Assembly: GCA_028874075.1 (NCBI GenBank)
Contig: JAPPLU010000093.1
Coordinates: 1 to 64,000 of the forward strand
Reading direction: 5' to 3'
DNA from: Chloroflexota bacterium
GTDB taxonomy: Bacteria; Chloroflexota; Dehalococcoidia; Lucifugimonadales; UBA3495
Length of the DNA: 64,000 bases
Part shown: in pieces, positions 35,032 through 43,468 of the stretch
How positions within the stretch are numbered: position 1 is the stretch's first letter
Layout of the letters: every line of letters begins with the position of its first letter
Position numbers and translations under genes: made by a program
Notes under the pieces: generated by a model
What the model was told of the DNA's origin: nothing
The model's input: the letters and a program-made list of their open reading frames with translations, nothing else
The model's database searches: none

Positions 35032-35153
35032 GACAGGGATGCACAGGATATGCAGGATGGGCTTGGTTCAAGGCGGGAGGTCTTGAGCTGCCTGTTTCCT
35101 TCTCGTCAATGCAAGAAAATCCTGTTCATTCAGTTCATCCATGTAAATGCAGG
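35032..35153. repeat. CCTGTTCA-type repeats between genes
   Basis: ACAGGGATGCACAGGATATG (from 35032) runs in one orientation. AATCCTGTTCATTCAGTTCA followed by TCCATGTA (35118-35145) runs in the other. Together they could form a long hairpin across the 137-bp gap. Confidence 0.5.
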
Positions 35154-35159
35154 TGAGGT

Positions 35160-35879
35160 ATGAGGGACAAGTTTGCCATTCGCGAGGAAGTCTGGACTGC
35201 CCTGGAGCAGGCCAAGGTAGTACGCGGCCGCACCGTCCACGACAAGATACCCGACTTCTACGGTTCCAAGGAGGCTGCAGAGCGAGTCTTTGACCTGGAG
35301 GTCTGGCAGCGGGCCCGGGTTATCAAGAGCAACCCAGACAAGGCCCAGCGGCCCCTGCGCCAGCAGGCCCTGGAGGAGGGCAAGCTGCTCTACATGGCTG
35401 TTCCCCGGCTGCGCGATGAACGATGCTTCGTGGAACTGGACCCCGCGGAAATGGCCTGCACGCCGGCCCAGGGTTCCACCATCAGCGGCGCCTTCCGCCA
35501 TGGCCGGTCCGTGTTCGTGGAGGAGATGAAACAGGTGGACCTCGTTATATCCGGTTCAGTGGCGGTCAACCGCGAGGGAGTGCGGGTAGGCAAGGGGGGC
35601 GGTTACGCCGACCTGGAGTACGGCCTGGCCACTGCAGCCGGCATCGTCACTCCGGACATCCCTGTCATCACTACCATCCACCCCATGCAGCTACTGTCCG
35701 AGGACCTGCCTCGCACCGACCATGATGTCCCGCTGGACTATGCCGTAACTCCGGACGAAGTTATCCGCTGTTCTGGCGACCTGCCCCACCCCAGGGGCAT
35801 CTACTGGGAAGACCTGGACGAGCGGAAAATCAAGGCTATTCCGCTATTGCAAAAGCTGCGGGAAAGGGATGCAGCCTAG
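35160..35879 (+). CDS. 5-formyltetrahydrofolate cyclo-ligase-like protein
   Basis: 239 residues from an ATG with GGTGAGG upstream. It resembles the 5-FTHF cyclo-ligase/MTHFSD fold: REEVWTALEQAKVVRGRTVH at the start and the glycine-rich GVRVGKGGGYADLEYGL, the ATP/folate-binding loop. HDVPLDYAVTPDEVIRC near the end matches the family. It may activate 5-formyl-THF or act on a related substrate. Length is a little above true FTHF ligases, and other folate genes are not adjacent. Confidence 0.8.
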   Translation: MRDKFAIREEVWTALEQAKVVRGRTVHDKIPDFYGSKEAAERVFDLEVWQRARVIKSNPDKAQRPLRQQALEEGKLLYMAVPRLRDERCFVELDPAEMACTPAQGSTISGAFRHGRSVFVEEMKQVDLVISGSVAVNREGVRVGKGGGYADLEYGLATAAGIVTPDIPVITTIHPMQLLSEDLPRTDHDVPLDYAVTPDEVIRCSGDLPHPRGIYWEDLDERKIKAIPLLQKLRERDAA

Positions 35880-35898
35880 CAGCGCGGCGGCGGAACCT

Positions 35899-36369
35899 TC
35901 AAACTGCTTCGTAGCCCTTTTCGCGGCCCACGGTTACTGGTCTCAGCCGTTTTTGACCCTGTAACTCACGCAGGGCCTTTTGCACCTGCGGGTCGCCGTG
36001 GCGGCGGAAGCGGTTCATCACCTTGCGATGGGACTGGGGGTGGGCGCAGAACTCCCAGATGCCGTCGGCCAGGTCATCGCCCGCTGCGGGCAGGGGCTTC
36101 AGGGTGGTAACCAAGGTGTGGCCCGGGTTGCCGTCCACAGCTTCGCCGGCACGGTAGGATAGCAGGCCGGCGTTGCTCTGCCGCTCCAGGTAATTTCGCA
36201 GGCTGGTATGCAGCCTTCCCCCCTGCCCCGTGGAGCCATAGCCATGCACCACTTCCAATTGCACCCCACCGCTGGGATGGCCGCGGGCCGCCTGGTTGTA
36301 AAACTCCCGAAACTCGGCGAGGGCTTCGGCCCAGGTCTTGCCGTGCAGGTCCAGCGTACGGGAAGGCAT
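35899..36369 (-). CDS. Smr-domain protein
   Basis: 156 residues. An N-terminal Smr domain (SRTLDLHGKTWAEALAEFRE; VVHGYGSTGQGGRLH), as found in MutS2 and as a stand-alone nicking endonuclease or RNA-binding domain. A C-terminal extension (about 95-156) ends basic (LQGQKRLRPVTVGREKGYEAV). LDLHG and HGYGSTG are the catalytic-site motifs. A tiny ORF of 36 codons sits 9 bp upstream on the same strand. A role in DNA/RNA repair or ribosome rescue is inferred from the domain only. Confidence 0.85.
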   Translation of the reverse strand: MPSRTLDLHGKTWAEALAEFREFYNQAARGHPSGGVQLEVVHGYGSTGQGGRLHTSLRNYLERQSNAGLLSYRAGEAVDGNPGHTLVTTLKPLPAAGDDLADGIWEFCAHPQSHRKVMNRFRRHGDPQVQKALRELQGQKRLRPVTVGREKGYEAV

Positions 36370-36377
36370 GGGTTGCG

Positions 36378-36488
36378 CTACTCCGACAAGTCTTCCAGCA
36401 GCCAGCGACTCAACCGGAAGTAGCTTTCCGACTTGTCGCCACGTGGCTGTTCGGTCTCCGAATCGGGGGTTGGCGTCGTCATAAGCAT
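36378..36488 (-). CDS. Possible 36-residue protein before Smr gene
   Basis: An ORF of 36 codons (MLMTTPTPDSETEQPRGDKS, then an amphipathic ESYFRLSRWLLEDLSE) ends 9 bp before the Smr start. A second ATG two codons in is possible. The composition is protein-like, but it is too short to be sure. It could be a small partner or a leader peptide. Confidence 0.3.
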   Translation of the reverse strand: MLMTTPTPDSETEQPRGDKSESYFRLSRWLLEDLSE

Positions 36489-36553
36489 TTGGCTCTGCCG
36501 GGGTTGGCCCTATGATAGCAGATATGTGCCGTGTCCGGCGGTACTCTTCCTTT

Positions 36554-36562
36554 TGCTATAAT
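36554..36562 (+). promoter_or_regulatory. Extended -10 promoter of LigB gene
   Basis: TGC-TATAAT: a perfect -10 (36557-36562) with the extended TG element. There is no -35. The predicted start is near 36569, about 42 bases before the ATG at 36611, whose ribosome site is CAGGAGG. Confidence 0.5.
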
Positions 36563-36610
36563 GTGCCCAAATAAACCCCGCCTCTCCAAGCCGGCTCAGG
36601 AGGTAACAAC

Positions 36611-37582
36611 ATGGGCGAAATTCTTGGCCTGGGTTGCTCCCACGCCCCCATGATTCTCAACCCGCCCGAAGAGTGGGCCAACATGCGCAAGGCAATCTAC
36701 GGCCGCATTCCCGAGTATGAGGCCCCGCAGGAAATGGTCCAACAGTTGGGCGACGACAACGGCCTGTCCCACGACATCAGGAATCAGCGGCGCATCGCCG
36801 ACGCCTTCGCCGTGCTGAAGGAAAAGCTCCACGCCTGGAAGCCCGACGTGGTGATGATTGTGGGAGACGACCAGGCGGAGAACTTCAAGCGGGAAAATCT
36901 GCCCACCTTTTGCCTGTACACCGGCGACCAGGTAGATGCCTACCCCTTCCATCGTCCCCTGGGCCACGTTAACCTGTGGGACGCCGCGCCGGACGCCAAG
37001 TACACCTACAACTGCCCCGCCGAGTTTGCCCAAGCCATGGTGTCTCACCTTATTCTGGAAGGGTTCGACATGTCGTCGGCCACCAGGCTGACCGGCTGGG
37101 AGTGGGGCCTGCCCCACGCTCATTGCAACCCCTTGACCTTCTTGGACCCGGAGGGAGAACTGACCATCCTGCCCCTGTTCGTCAACTGCTATGGCGAGGA
37201 GGCCGGCGATGGCTATCCGCCCCGGCCCACGGCCAAACGGTGCTACGAACTGGGCCAGGCCATCCGCCGCTTCATTGATTCCCGCGCGGAGCGGGTGGCG
37301 ATTATCGGTTCATCCAGCTGGTCCCACAGCTTCCTGACCCACCGGTACAACCGCTCAAAATTCGACACCGAATTCGACCGGCGCAACCTGGAGCTGATGA
37401 AGGAGGGGAAGGGCACCAAGATAGCCGAAATCAGCCCCGAGGAAATCCGCCTGTCGGGAGACCACGAATTCCTGAACTGGCTGGTCCCCCTGGGCGTTGT
37501 GGGTGACCGCCCCGCCGAAATTGTTGACCACCTGGAGGAGCAGTCTCAGATTTCCTTTAAGGTGTTTGCCATCTGGGACTAG
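36611..37582 (+). CDS. LigB-type extradiol dioxygenase-family protein
   Basis: 323 residues of the class III extradiol ring-cleavage dioxygenase B-subunit family (LigB). An early His in LGCSHAPMILN (His11), a second in LSHDIRNQ, and VVMIVGDDQAENF give the non-heme Fe(II) site; a further His is in SSSWSHSFLTH. It could open a catechol-type ring using O2. The usual small LigA subunit gene is not adjacent. Neighbours (agmatinase-like, 5-FTHF ligase-like) do not point to one pathway. Confidence 0.85.
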   Translation: MGEILGLGCSHAPMILNPPEEWANMRKAIYGRIPEYEAPQEMVQQLGDDNGLSHDIRNQRRIADAFAVLKEKLHAWKPDVVMIVGDDQAENFKRENLPTFCLYTGDQVDAYPFHRPLGHVNLWDAAPDAKYTYNCPAEFAQAMVSHLILEGFDMSSATRLTGWEWGLPHAHCNPLTFLDPEGELTILPLFVNCYGEEAGDGYPPRPTAKRCYELGQAIRRFIDSRAERVAIIGSSSWSHSFLTHRYNRSKFDTEFDRRNLELMKEGKGTKIAEISPEEIRLSGDHEFLNWLVPLGVVGDRPAEIVDHLEEQSQISFKVFAIWD

Positions 37583-37589
37583 CTCCTTG

Positions 37590-37660
37590 ATTTATCCACG
37601 AAGGCGCACAAGTATTCACTACAGGCCTATTCGCTATTCGTGCCTACTTGTGGATGAAAG
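37590..37660. repeat. CACGAAT-type inverted repeat pair
   Basis: TTATCCACGAAGGCGCACAA (37591 on) and, inverted, TATTCGTGCCTACTTGTGGA (to about 37655) are near-complements. They fill the 87-bp gap between the LigB and agmatinase-family genes and could form an imperfect hairpin of about 25 bp. Confidence 0.5.
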
Positions 37661-37669
37661 AGGGAATTA

Positions 37670-38617
37670 ATGACGGAACAGGAATGGCCCATCCTGCGGG
37701 CCCAGCCCCGTACCTTTTTCAAGGCGCCTTTGTGCGACAACCTGGACGAACTGGCAGCCGACGTGGCCTTCATCGGCATGCCCTTCGACCAGGGTACATT
37801 GGGCCGGCCCGGGGCCCGGTACGGCCCCGACGCCATCCGCGACGCTCCCCGGGCCTATTCCTACTCCGACCCCTTTGGGCGTAATCAGCAGGCCGAGGGC
37901 TTTTACAACATCGAGGCCGGCGATGAACTGCTGCGGGGCGTCACCATGGCAGACTGCGGCAACATCACCACCATTCCCAGCAACGTCCACCGCAACTTCG
38001 ACAAACTGACGGAGGCGGTGGAGAAGGTGGTGGAGCGGGGCTCCTTCCCCGTGGTGGTGGGCGGCGACCACGCCATCACCTACCCCGTGGTACGGGGCTT
38101 GAGCAGGTTTGCGCCACTAAACATCGTCCACTTCGACGCGCACCTGGATTACAGCCACGACTACCAGGGCGAGCTTTACACCCACGGCAGCCCTATCCGC
38201 CGCTGCCGCGAACTTGACTTTGTCAGCCACATCACGTCCATTGGTATCCGCACCGCCCGCCGCCAGCCCTACGAGGACTCGCAACGGGACGGCAGCCTGA
38301 TTATCACCACCGGCCAGTTCCGGAACCTGGGGCCGCAGGCGGTAGCCGAGCAAATCCCTCGGGGCGAGAACCTTTACATCACCCTGGACATCGACGTGAT
38401 GGACCCCAGCCAGGCTCCGGGCACCGGCACCCCCGAGATTGGCGGCCTCTTCTACCATGAAATGCGGGACTGCCTGGCCGCCCTGGTGGTCAACCACAAC
38501 CTGGTGGCCTTTGACCTGGTGGAGGTGGCCCCGCCCTACGACTCGTCGGAACTGACCAGCCAATTGGGAGCGGCCCTGATTATTGATATACTGGCGGCAA
38601 GGTTTCCTTCCAGGTGA
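37670..38617 (+). CDS. Agmatinase/arginase-family ureohydrolase
   Basis: 315 residues. The binuclear Mn site is complete: His134 in GGDHAIT, Asp156/His158/Asp160 in FDAHLD, and Asp240/Asp242 in TLDIDVMDP; the SQAPGTGTPE loop follows. This fits agmatinase or a related ureohydrolase that releases urea from a guanidino compound. The exact substrate is not certain because the loop that selects agmatine is not diagnostic. Start ATG at 37670. Confidence 0.92.
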   Translation: MTEQEWPILRAQPRTFFKAPLCDNLDELAADVAFIGMPFDQGTLGRPGARYGPDAIRDAPRAYSYSDPFGRNQQAEGFYNIEAGDELLRGVTMADCGNITTIPSNVHRNFDKLTEAVEKVVERGSFPVVVGGDHAITYPVVRGLSRFAPLNIVHFDAHLDYSHDYQGELYTHGSPIRRCRELDFVSHITSIGIRTARRQPYEDSQRDGSLIITTGQFRNLGPQAVAEQIPRGENLYITLDIDVMDPSQAPGTGTPEIGGLFYHEMRDCLAALVVNHNLVAFDLVEVAPPYDSSELTSQLGAALIIDILAARFPSR

Positions 38618-38713
38618 AGGGCACGCAGAACCAAACACACGGATGAAAGGTTAACCCCGGGGATTAATTCGCCAACCACTTAGGCGGCAAGGACAAGTGC
38701 AGGGGCAATCGAT

Positions 38714-39883
38714 ATGACGATCGCGCAAGAAGAGCAGATCGGGCTGGCCCTGTCGGGAGGCGGCTTTCGCGCCAGCCTGTTCCACCTGGGCGGATTGTGG
38801 CGTCTGAACGAGATGGGAAAGCTAGCGGAAATCAAGGCGATATCCGCGGTTTCCGCGGGCGCCCTTGTCGCCGCAGTACTGAGAACGCGCTGGAACAAGC
38901 TGAAGTTCTCTCAGGCTACAGCCGAAAACTTCAGAGAGTTAATTGCCGAGCCCATACTCGAGCTTTGCAGTCACAATCTTGATGTTAGCAGCGCGTTCGC
39001 CGGGTTGGTCGTGGGGCCCAATGCACTGGAGCGGCGCTACGAAGAACTCCTGGTAGGCGAGGTGACCCTGGAACAACTGCCCAGCCACCCACAGTTCATC
39101 TTTAACGCGTGCCACCTGGAAACTGAGAGTAACTGGAGCTTTTCCAGGTCAGGGGTCGACGCCGGAGAAATCGGATTCATCGAGGCCGCGGGCGTCCCTC
39201 TGGCGAAAGTGCTTGCCGCATCCTCCGCCCTGCCGCCGGCTCTGGCGCCGGTGCGGCTACAGATACAGCCGAAGCCCTTCAGCGGCGGGCGTAGGGCAGA
39301 CCCCAGGCGAGGATCGCTGCCCAAAACGGTGACTCTCGCGGATGCTGGCCTGTGCGATGGGCTGGGACTGCACGCTCTCCGGCACATGAAACACCTGCTG
39401 GTGTCCGACGGCACCAGGTCTTTCAAAAGGGAGGATATCCCGCCCTGGGAGGTCTGGACCTCCCGCATCACCAACCCCATGCACACGGCGCTGGAGCAGA
39501 ACCGCCAGCTAAGGGTGGACCAATTGGTGTCGGATATCGAGAGGCGGGAGAAAGCGGGCGCCTTCTGGGCACTCAGAACGGACCCCAGGGAGCAAGCCAA
39601 CCACGTGCCCTTCCCGGTAAGCGCTGGGTGGGTCGAATATATGTGCGCAATGAGGACTCGTCTTGCCGCATTTACTGACGAGGAGAAGAAGCAGTTGGTG
39701 AACTGGGGTTACATTCAGTGTGACCTTGCGGTCAGAAACTCCTACAACGGTGACCTGCCGGGCCCTGAAACCCTTCCCTTCCCTGAACAACCCTTTGACC
39801 ACGAACCCAAGGTGAAGAGCCGGAATAGCAGAGCCAGGGATGACCGGCGGCTGAGAGCCCGCAGCCATCAGGTTTCCCGCTGA
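38714..39883 (+). CDS. Patatin-like phospholipase
   Basis: 389 residues. Oxyanion loop SGGGFRA (14-20), nucleophile Ser47 in the SAVSAGA elbow (a variant of GxSxG), and the Asp of the dyad in LADAGLCDGLGL. It should hydrolyse acyl esters of membrane lipids. No signal peptide is seen. The C-terminal 35 residues are basic (KSRNSRARDDRRLRARS), perhaps for membrane or nucleic-acid contact. It is slightly unlike its neighbours in codon use and is preceded by a 96-bp gap. Confidence 0.88.
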   Translation: MTIAQEEQIGLALSGGGFRASLFHLGGLWRLNEMGKLAEIKAISAVSAGALVAAVLRTRWNKLKFSQATAENFRELIAEPILELCSHNLDVSSAFAGLVVGPNALERRYEELLVGEVTLEQLPSHPQFIFNACHLETESNWSFSRSGVDAGEIGFIEAAGVPLAKVLAASSALPPALAPVRLQIQPKPFSGGRRADPRRGSLPKTVTLADAGLCDGLGLHALRHMKHLLVSDGTRSFKREDIPPWEVWTSRITNPMHTALEQNRQLRVDQLVSDIERREKAGAFWALRTDPREQANHVPFPVSAGWVEYMCAMRTRLAAFTDEEKKQLVNWGYIQCDLAVRNSYNGDLPGPETLPFPEQPFDHEPKVKSRNSRARDDRRLRARSHQVSR

Positions 39884-39915
39884 AGAATCTTCCCTCTAAT
39901 TCAGGAAACTACACC

Positions 39916-40713
39916 ATGCAAACCCTGTTTGGCGAAGGCAAGACTTTCATCGGCGTTATTCATCTGCCGCCCCTGCCCGGTTCACCCCGATGGGGCGGCG
40001 ACTTGTCGGTGGTGCTGGAACAGGCGGAGTGGGAGGCGGAGACCCTGACTGAGGGTGGTGCTAGCGCCATTATCGTGGAAAACTTCGGCGACGCCCCTTT
40101 CCGCATCGGACGGGTGGAACCGGAGACGGTGGCCGCCATGACCCGGGCGGTACATCTGGTCTGCGGCGTTACGCCCCTGCCGGTGGGGGTCAACATGCTT
40201 CGCACCGATGCCCTTGCCGCTCTGGCGGTAGCCGTGGCCGCAGGGGCTCAGTTCATCCGAGTCAACATCCACTACGGCACCATGGCCGCCGACGAGGGAC
40301 TGGTAACCGGAGAGGCATCGGAAACTTTGCGTCGTCGTCGGCTGATGGATGCCGACCATATAGCTATTCTGGCCGATGTGCTGGTAAAGCACGCCGTGCC
40401 CCTGGGGGAACCGGACCTGGCCCTGATCGCCCGGGAAACCGCCTACCGGGGCCTGGCCGACGCCCTGATAGTAACCGGGCCGGTTACTGGCCAGCCGGCC
40501 GTCGCCACCGACGTGGCCACCGTCCGCCGCGCCGTCCCGGACCGTCCCCTGCTGGTGGGCAGTGGCGTGGACGCCGGCAACGCCGCCCATTTCCTGGCCC
40601 ACGCCGATGGCGCCATTGTGGGCACCAGCCTGAAGAAAGACGGCATGATTACCAATCCCATAGATTTGGAGCGGGTGAGGGCGACGGCCGCTGCGTTCCT
40701 GGAAGCGGGGTAG
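39916..40713 (+). CDS. BtpA/SgcQ-family protein
   Basis: 265 residues of a TIM-barrel family named for BtpA (photosystem I biogenesis) and SgcQ. Key features are FIGVIHLPPLPGSPRWGG, the phosphate-like loop GADGxx equivalent in LVGSGVDAGNAAHFLAHADG and IVGTSLKKDG. No photosystem genes are present, so the BtpA name should not be read as function. It may bind a sugar- or nucleotide-phosphate. It is 32 bp after the patatin gene, possibly co-transcribed. Confidence 0.85.
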   Translation: MQTLFGEGKTFIGVIHLPPLPGSPRWGGDLSVVLEQAEWEAETLTEGGASAIIVENFGDAPFRIGRVEPETVAAMTRAVHLVCGVTPLPVGVNMLRTDALAALAVAVAAGAQFIRVNIHYGTMAADEGLVTGEASETLRRRRLMDADHIAILADVLVKHAVPLGEPDLALIARETAYRGLADALIVTGPVTGQPAVATDVATVRRAVPDRPLLVGSGVDAGNAAHFLAHADGAIVGTSLKKDGMITNPIDLERVRATAAAFLEAG

Positions 40714-40878
40714 CCCCAGGCTGTTGGTATTGGGCTATTGTTATGGGAAGGTTGCTTGGTTGACGACGCCTGCTGTACCTGCCGCATTAATGTTTACGGG
40801 AGGCTGGCAACCGGGGAAGCCATAGCAAGAGGTTCCTTCGGCATAGGCAGGCCTAGGCAGCCTTGCAATTTCCTTGAC

Positions 40879-41934
40879 TCATACTCGCAGCGGCGCGCTG
40901 ACGTGGTGCAGGAATTGCAGTATTTCCCTCTGTGAACGAACTATCCCCGTCTCGTGGTACAGGATCGAATGGTACCTGCAGAAGGGCCTCACGATCTTTT
41001 GGGCGTCTTTCAGCCGGTTCCGCGGCATGCTGGGAAACAGATGGTGCTCGATCTGGTAGTTCAGGCCACCGTAAATGTAGTCGTTAAACCGGCTTGACTT
41101 CACGTTCCTTGACGTGAGCACCTGTCTCCTCAGAAAGTCCATGGGAGTCTTCCCATCCAGTACCATCATACCCTTGTGGTTGGGGGCGAAGGTTGAGCCG
41201 ATGTATAGCCCCATCAGCAGCTGATTGACTGCGATGAACAGCAGCCCCTGCCAGAAAGGCAATGAAAGGAACACCAGGCAGGCAAAGACGACAATGTGCC
41301 CAGCCAGCATTATCGGCTCGGCTACCGGAAACTTCAGCCTGTTTCCGAATACGTACTGGATACCCGAAACCTTGAGTACAAACCCCTCGAGGCAGACCAG
41401 CGGGTAAAAGAAGAACGCCTGGTGCCTGACAACCAGGCGGGCAAGCCCCCTCATATTGCGAGCCTGGTCCTCCGAGAAAGCAATCAACGGTAGATTGATG
41501 TCGGGGTCCATATCAAGATCGTTGGGATTTCCGTGGTGCTGGTTATGTTTCTCGACCCACCAGGTCCGGTTGATGCCGACCAGGAAACTGACAAATAGGC
41601 CCAGGCGGTCGTTGTTGTGGTTCGACCGGAACACCTGCTCGTGGCCCAGGTCGTGGCCGAGAAAGCAAAGCTGCACCATGACAAACGCCAGGAATGCTGC
41701 GTTCAGCATCTGAATCCAGACGTTATCTACCAAGGCCAGGACTGCAATACTTAACGCCAGCATGCCCAGGTTCAGGCCTATTTTGGCCGCATAATGGCCC
41801 GGGTTTTTTTCCAGCAGCCCTGCATTCCTAACAAGGGTCTTCAGTTGCGCATATTCGGTAGCTTTCCCCTTCTGTGTATTTGTACAGACGGGGACGTCCA
41901 TAGTCTCATCGATCAACTGGTCAGTTACGGTCAT
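40879..41934 (-). CDS. Fatty acid desaturase
   Basis: 351 residues from the ATG at 41934 (AAAGG about 10 bases upstream); an ATG at 41964 is an alternative. A membrane-bound di-iron desaturase with all three His boxes: HDLGH (94-98), HNQHH (130-134) and QIEHH (294-298). Two hydrophobic pairs are visible (LNLGMLALSIAVLALVDNVW; VVFACLVFLSLPFWQGLLFIAV). The Q-x-x-H-H third box is typical of front-end acyl-lipid or linoleoyl-CoA-type desaturases. It would insert a double bond into membrane fatty acids. Confidence 0.92.
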   Translation of the reverse strand: MTVTDQLIDETMDVPVCTNTQKGKATEYAQLKTLVRNAGLLEKNPGHYAAKIGLNLGMLALSIAVLALVDNVWIQMLNAAFLAFVMVQLCFLGHDLGHEQVFRSNHNNDRLGLFVSFLVGINRTWWVEKHNQHHGNPNDLDMDPDINLPLIAFSEDQARNMRGLARLVVRHQAFFFYPLVCLEGFVLKVSGIQYVFGNRLKFPVAEPIMLAGHIVVFACLVFLSLPFWQGLLFIAVNQLLMGLYIGSTFAPNHKGMMVLDGKTPMDFLRRQVLTSRNVKSSRFNDYIYGGLNYQIEHHLFPSMPRNRLKDAQKIVRPFCRYHSILYHETGIVRSQREILQFLHHVSAPLRV

Positions 41935-42359
41935 CCTTATAGCACCTTTCGACTCTAATTCCATTTCACACAGAATGGCCGCCGAATCCGGCGGCCATTT
42001 TCGGGCCAGCTTGAAAACTGCAGCTTAGTATCACTGACTTGCGCCTTGAACAGGGCACACTATCGGGCCTTCGCGCTACATATATTCCAAATCCTCTTCT
42101 TGGGCCAAATCAGGAAACGCTCCTGAGGAATACACAGGTGGGAATCTTACCACGTATCCCCGGGTTACGGTTGAAAAAAGTTCTGGAATCGCAGATTTTC
42201 CTTGCCCCGGTTAATTGGGAAGCACCCGGGCACAAGCCGGGAGACATCGCCTGCTGACGCTGAGACCTCGTTTTTGGAAGAAATTCCGGCCCAACAGGTT
42301 GCCTCGATTCCCAACCCCGTTGTAACCTCCCCCTGCATTCACACCTGCCAGAGGTCAGT
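41935..42359. other. Gene-free gap with GC-rich hairpin
   Basis: 425 bases between the divergent desaturase and zinc-finger genes. A perfect palindrome GGCCGCCG-AATC-CGGCGGCC lies at 41977-41996 and is followed by ATTTTC on the plus strand. It could affect the desaturase leader or act as a weak terminator on the plus strand. A 72-codon ORF at 42039-42257 has no protein-like features. Both promoters must be here, but no strong box stands out. Confidence 0.5.
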
Positions 42360-43367
42360 TTGCGTCAAATTGCGTTGAAGAAAAAAGTCGGGGCTTTGCT
42401 CGGCAAGACACTCTTGCCGCCGGCCACGCCTGTCTTCGACGTATGGAGTGGCGTTGCATGGTGGCGACGTGGATTTACTCCCGCCGATCTTGGTTCGCAG
42501 GCAGTTCTCCGCCAGGTGGAAAACCTGGAATGCAAAAGGCTCGTTACTGAGTATCTTTCCTTACGGGAAAGTTACCGCACGGCGACCATAAAGATTGGCG
42601 AGGCGCGGGCATATCAGCGAGACCTCAATTACCATCCCAGGGAATTCAAGAACCGGCGCATTACCTTTATTCGGAATGAAGAGAAGCTGAAGTGCCAGCG
42701 GTGCGGGGGAAAGGGAAGAATCGATTGCAGTCCCGATGTCCCCTGCCCCAGTTGCAAGGGACGGAGAACCCGCAATGACCTTTGCTTCACCTGCGGGGGC
42801 AGCGGCCGCGCAGGGCAGGACCAGAAAGAGCAGTGCTGGTCCTGCGGCGGCAGGGGCACCAGGTCGGAGGACTGCGCCGCCTGCGCGGGAGTCTACTCCG
42901 GCAGCACTGGTCGGGTCCGGTGCAACCGGTGCGGCGGAGCGGGCTGGGTAGTGTGCCGCGCCTGTGCCGGGGCAGGCGAAAAGGTGTGCGCTCAGCTTGC
43001 TACCCGCCACTACACCTGCTCCATAGAAGACCGCTACCAGCTTGGCAGCATGTGCCCCGGTCAGCTCAAGAACGGCCTTGCCCCCAGGCACTTCGCGTCC
43101 ATTTCCGGCGACCTGGCACGCAGGGAGTTTCAGACCCCCACCAGTGAGGGGGTCGCTCTGCAGCGGCTTGGCGTCTACACCTACGCCATCGAGTCGAGAA
43201 CATACCGTTACAAGGGAAGAGACTTCTACGTCAGCCGGATATCTTCCGGCGGCGGCGCCAAATTCGTGAGTAACAACCTGCCCTTGTCCATAACCAGGCT
43301 TATTTCTGCGGGCGTCATTGGTACACTCGCCATCTGTCTACTGGCGTCCTTGTTGCTGGCATTCTAG
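42360..43367 (+). CDS. DnaJ-type zinc-finger protein without J domain
   Basis: 335 residues from a TTG at 42360 (AGAGG 5 bases before). Residues 112-203 carry seven CxxC motifs, several as CxxCxGxG (CQRCGGKG, CFTCGGSG, CWSCGGRG, CNRCGGAG), like the DnaJ cysteine-rich domain, but there is no J domain. The N-terminus is basic and helical. The C-terminus ends in a single hydrophobic helix (LISAGVIGTLAICLLASLLL), so the protein is probably tail-anchored to the membrane with its zinc domain in the cytoplasm. It may be a thiol or chaperone-like factor. It stands alone. Confidence 0.75.
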   Translation: MRQIALKKKVGALLGKTLLPPATPVFDVWSGVAWWRRGFTPADLGSQAVLRQVENLECKRLVTEYLSLRESYRTATIKIGEARAYQRDLNYHPREFKNRRITFIRNEEKLKCQRCGGKGRIDCSPDVPCPSCKGRRTRNDLCFTCGGSGRAGQDQKEQCWSCGGRGTRSEDCAACAGVYSGSTGRVRCNRCGGAGWVVCRACAGAGEKVCAQLATRHYTCSIEDRYQLGSMCPGQLKNGLAPRHFASISGDLARREFQTPTSEGVALQRLGVYTYAIESRTYRYKGRDFYVSRISSGGGAKFVSNNLPLSITRLISAGVIGTLAICLLASLLLAF

Positions 43368-43468
43368 CCCCACTCGTTCTTTTGCCAGGCTATTTGCCGG
43401 TTTGCTCCTCGCGGTGTACCCTTTCGCCAATTGACCGGATCGACAACCTTCCTTGAAGGAGGCCTGCC

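Noticed and set aside
39916..40713. Photosystem I biogenesis protein BtpA
   Set aside because: Only the family matches; no photosynthesis genes are present, so the name should not be taken as function.
42039..42257. 72-codon ORF between the desaturase and zinc-finger genes
   Set aside because: No ribosome site and no protein-like pattern; it overlaps no conserved feature.
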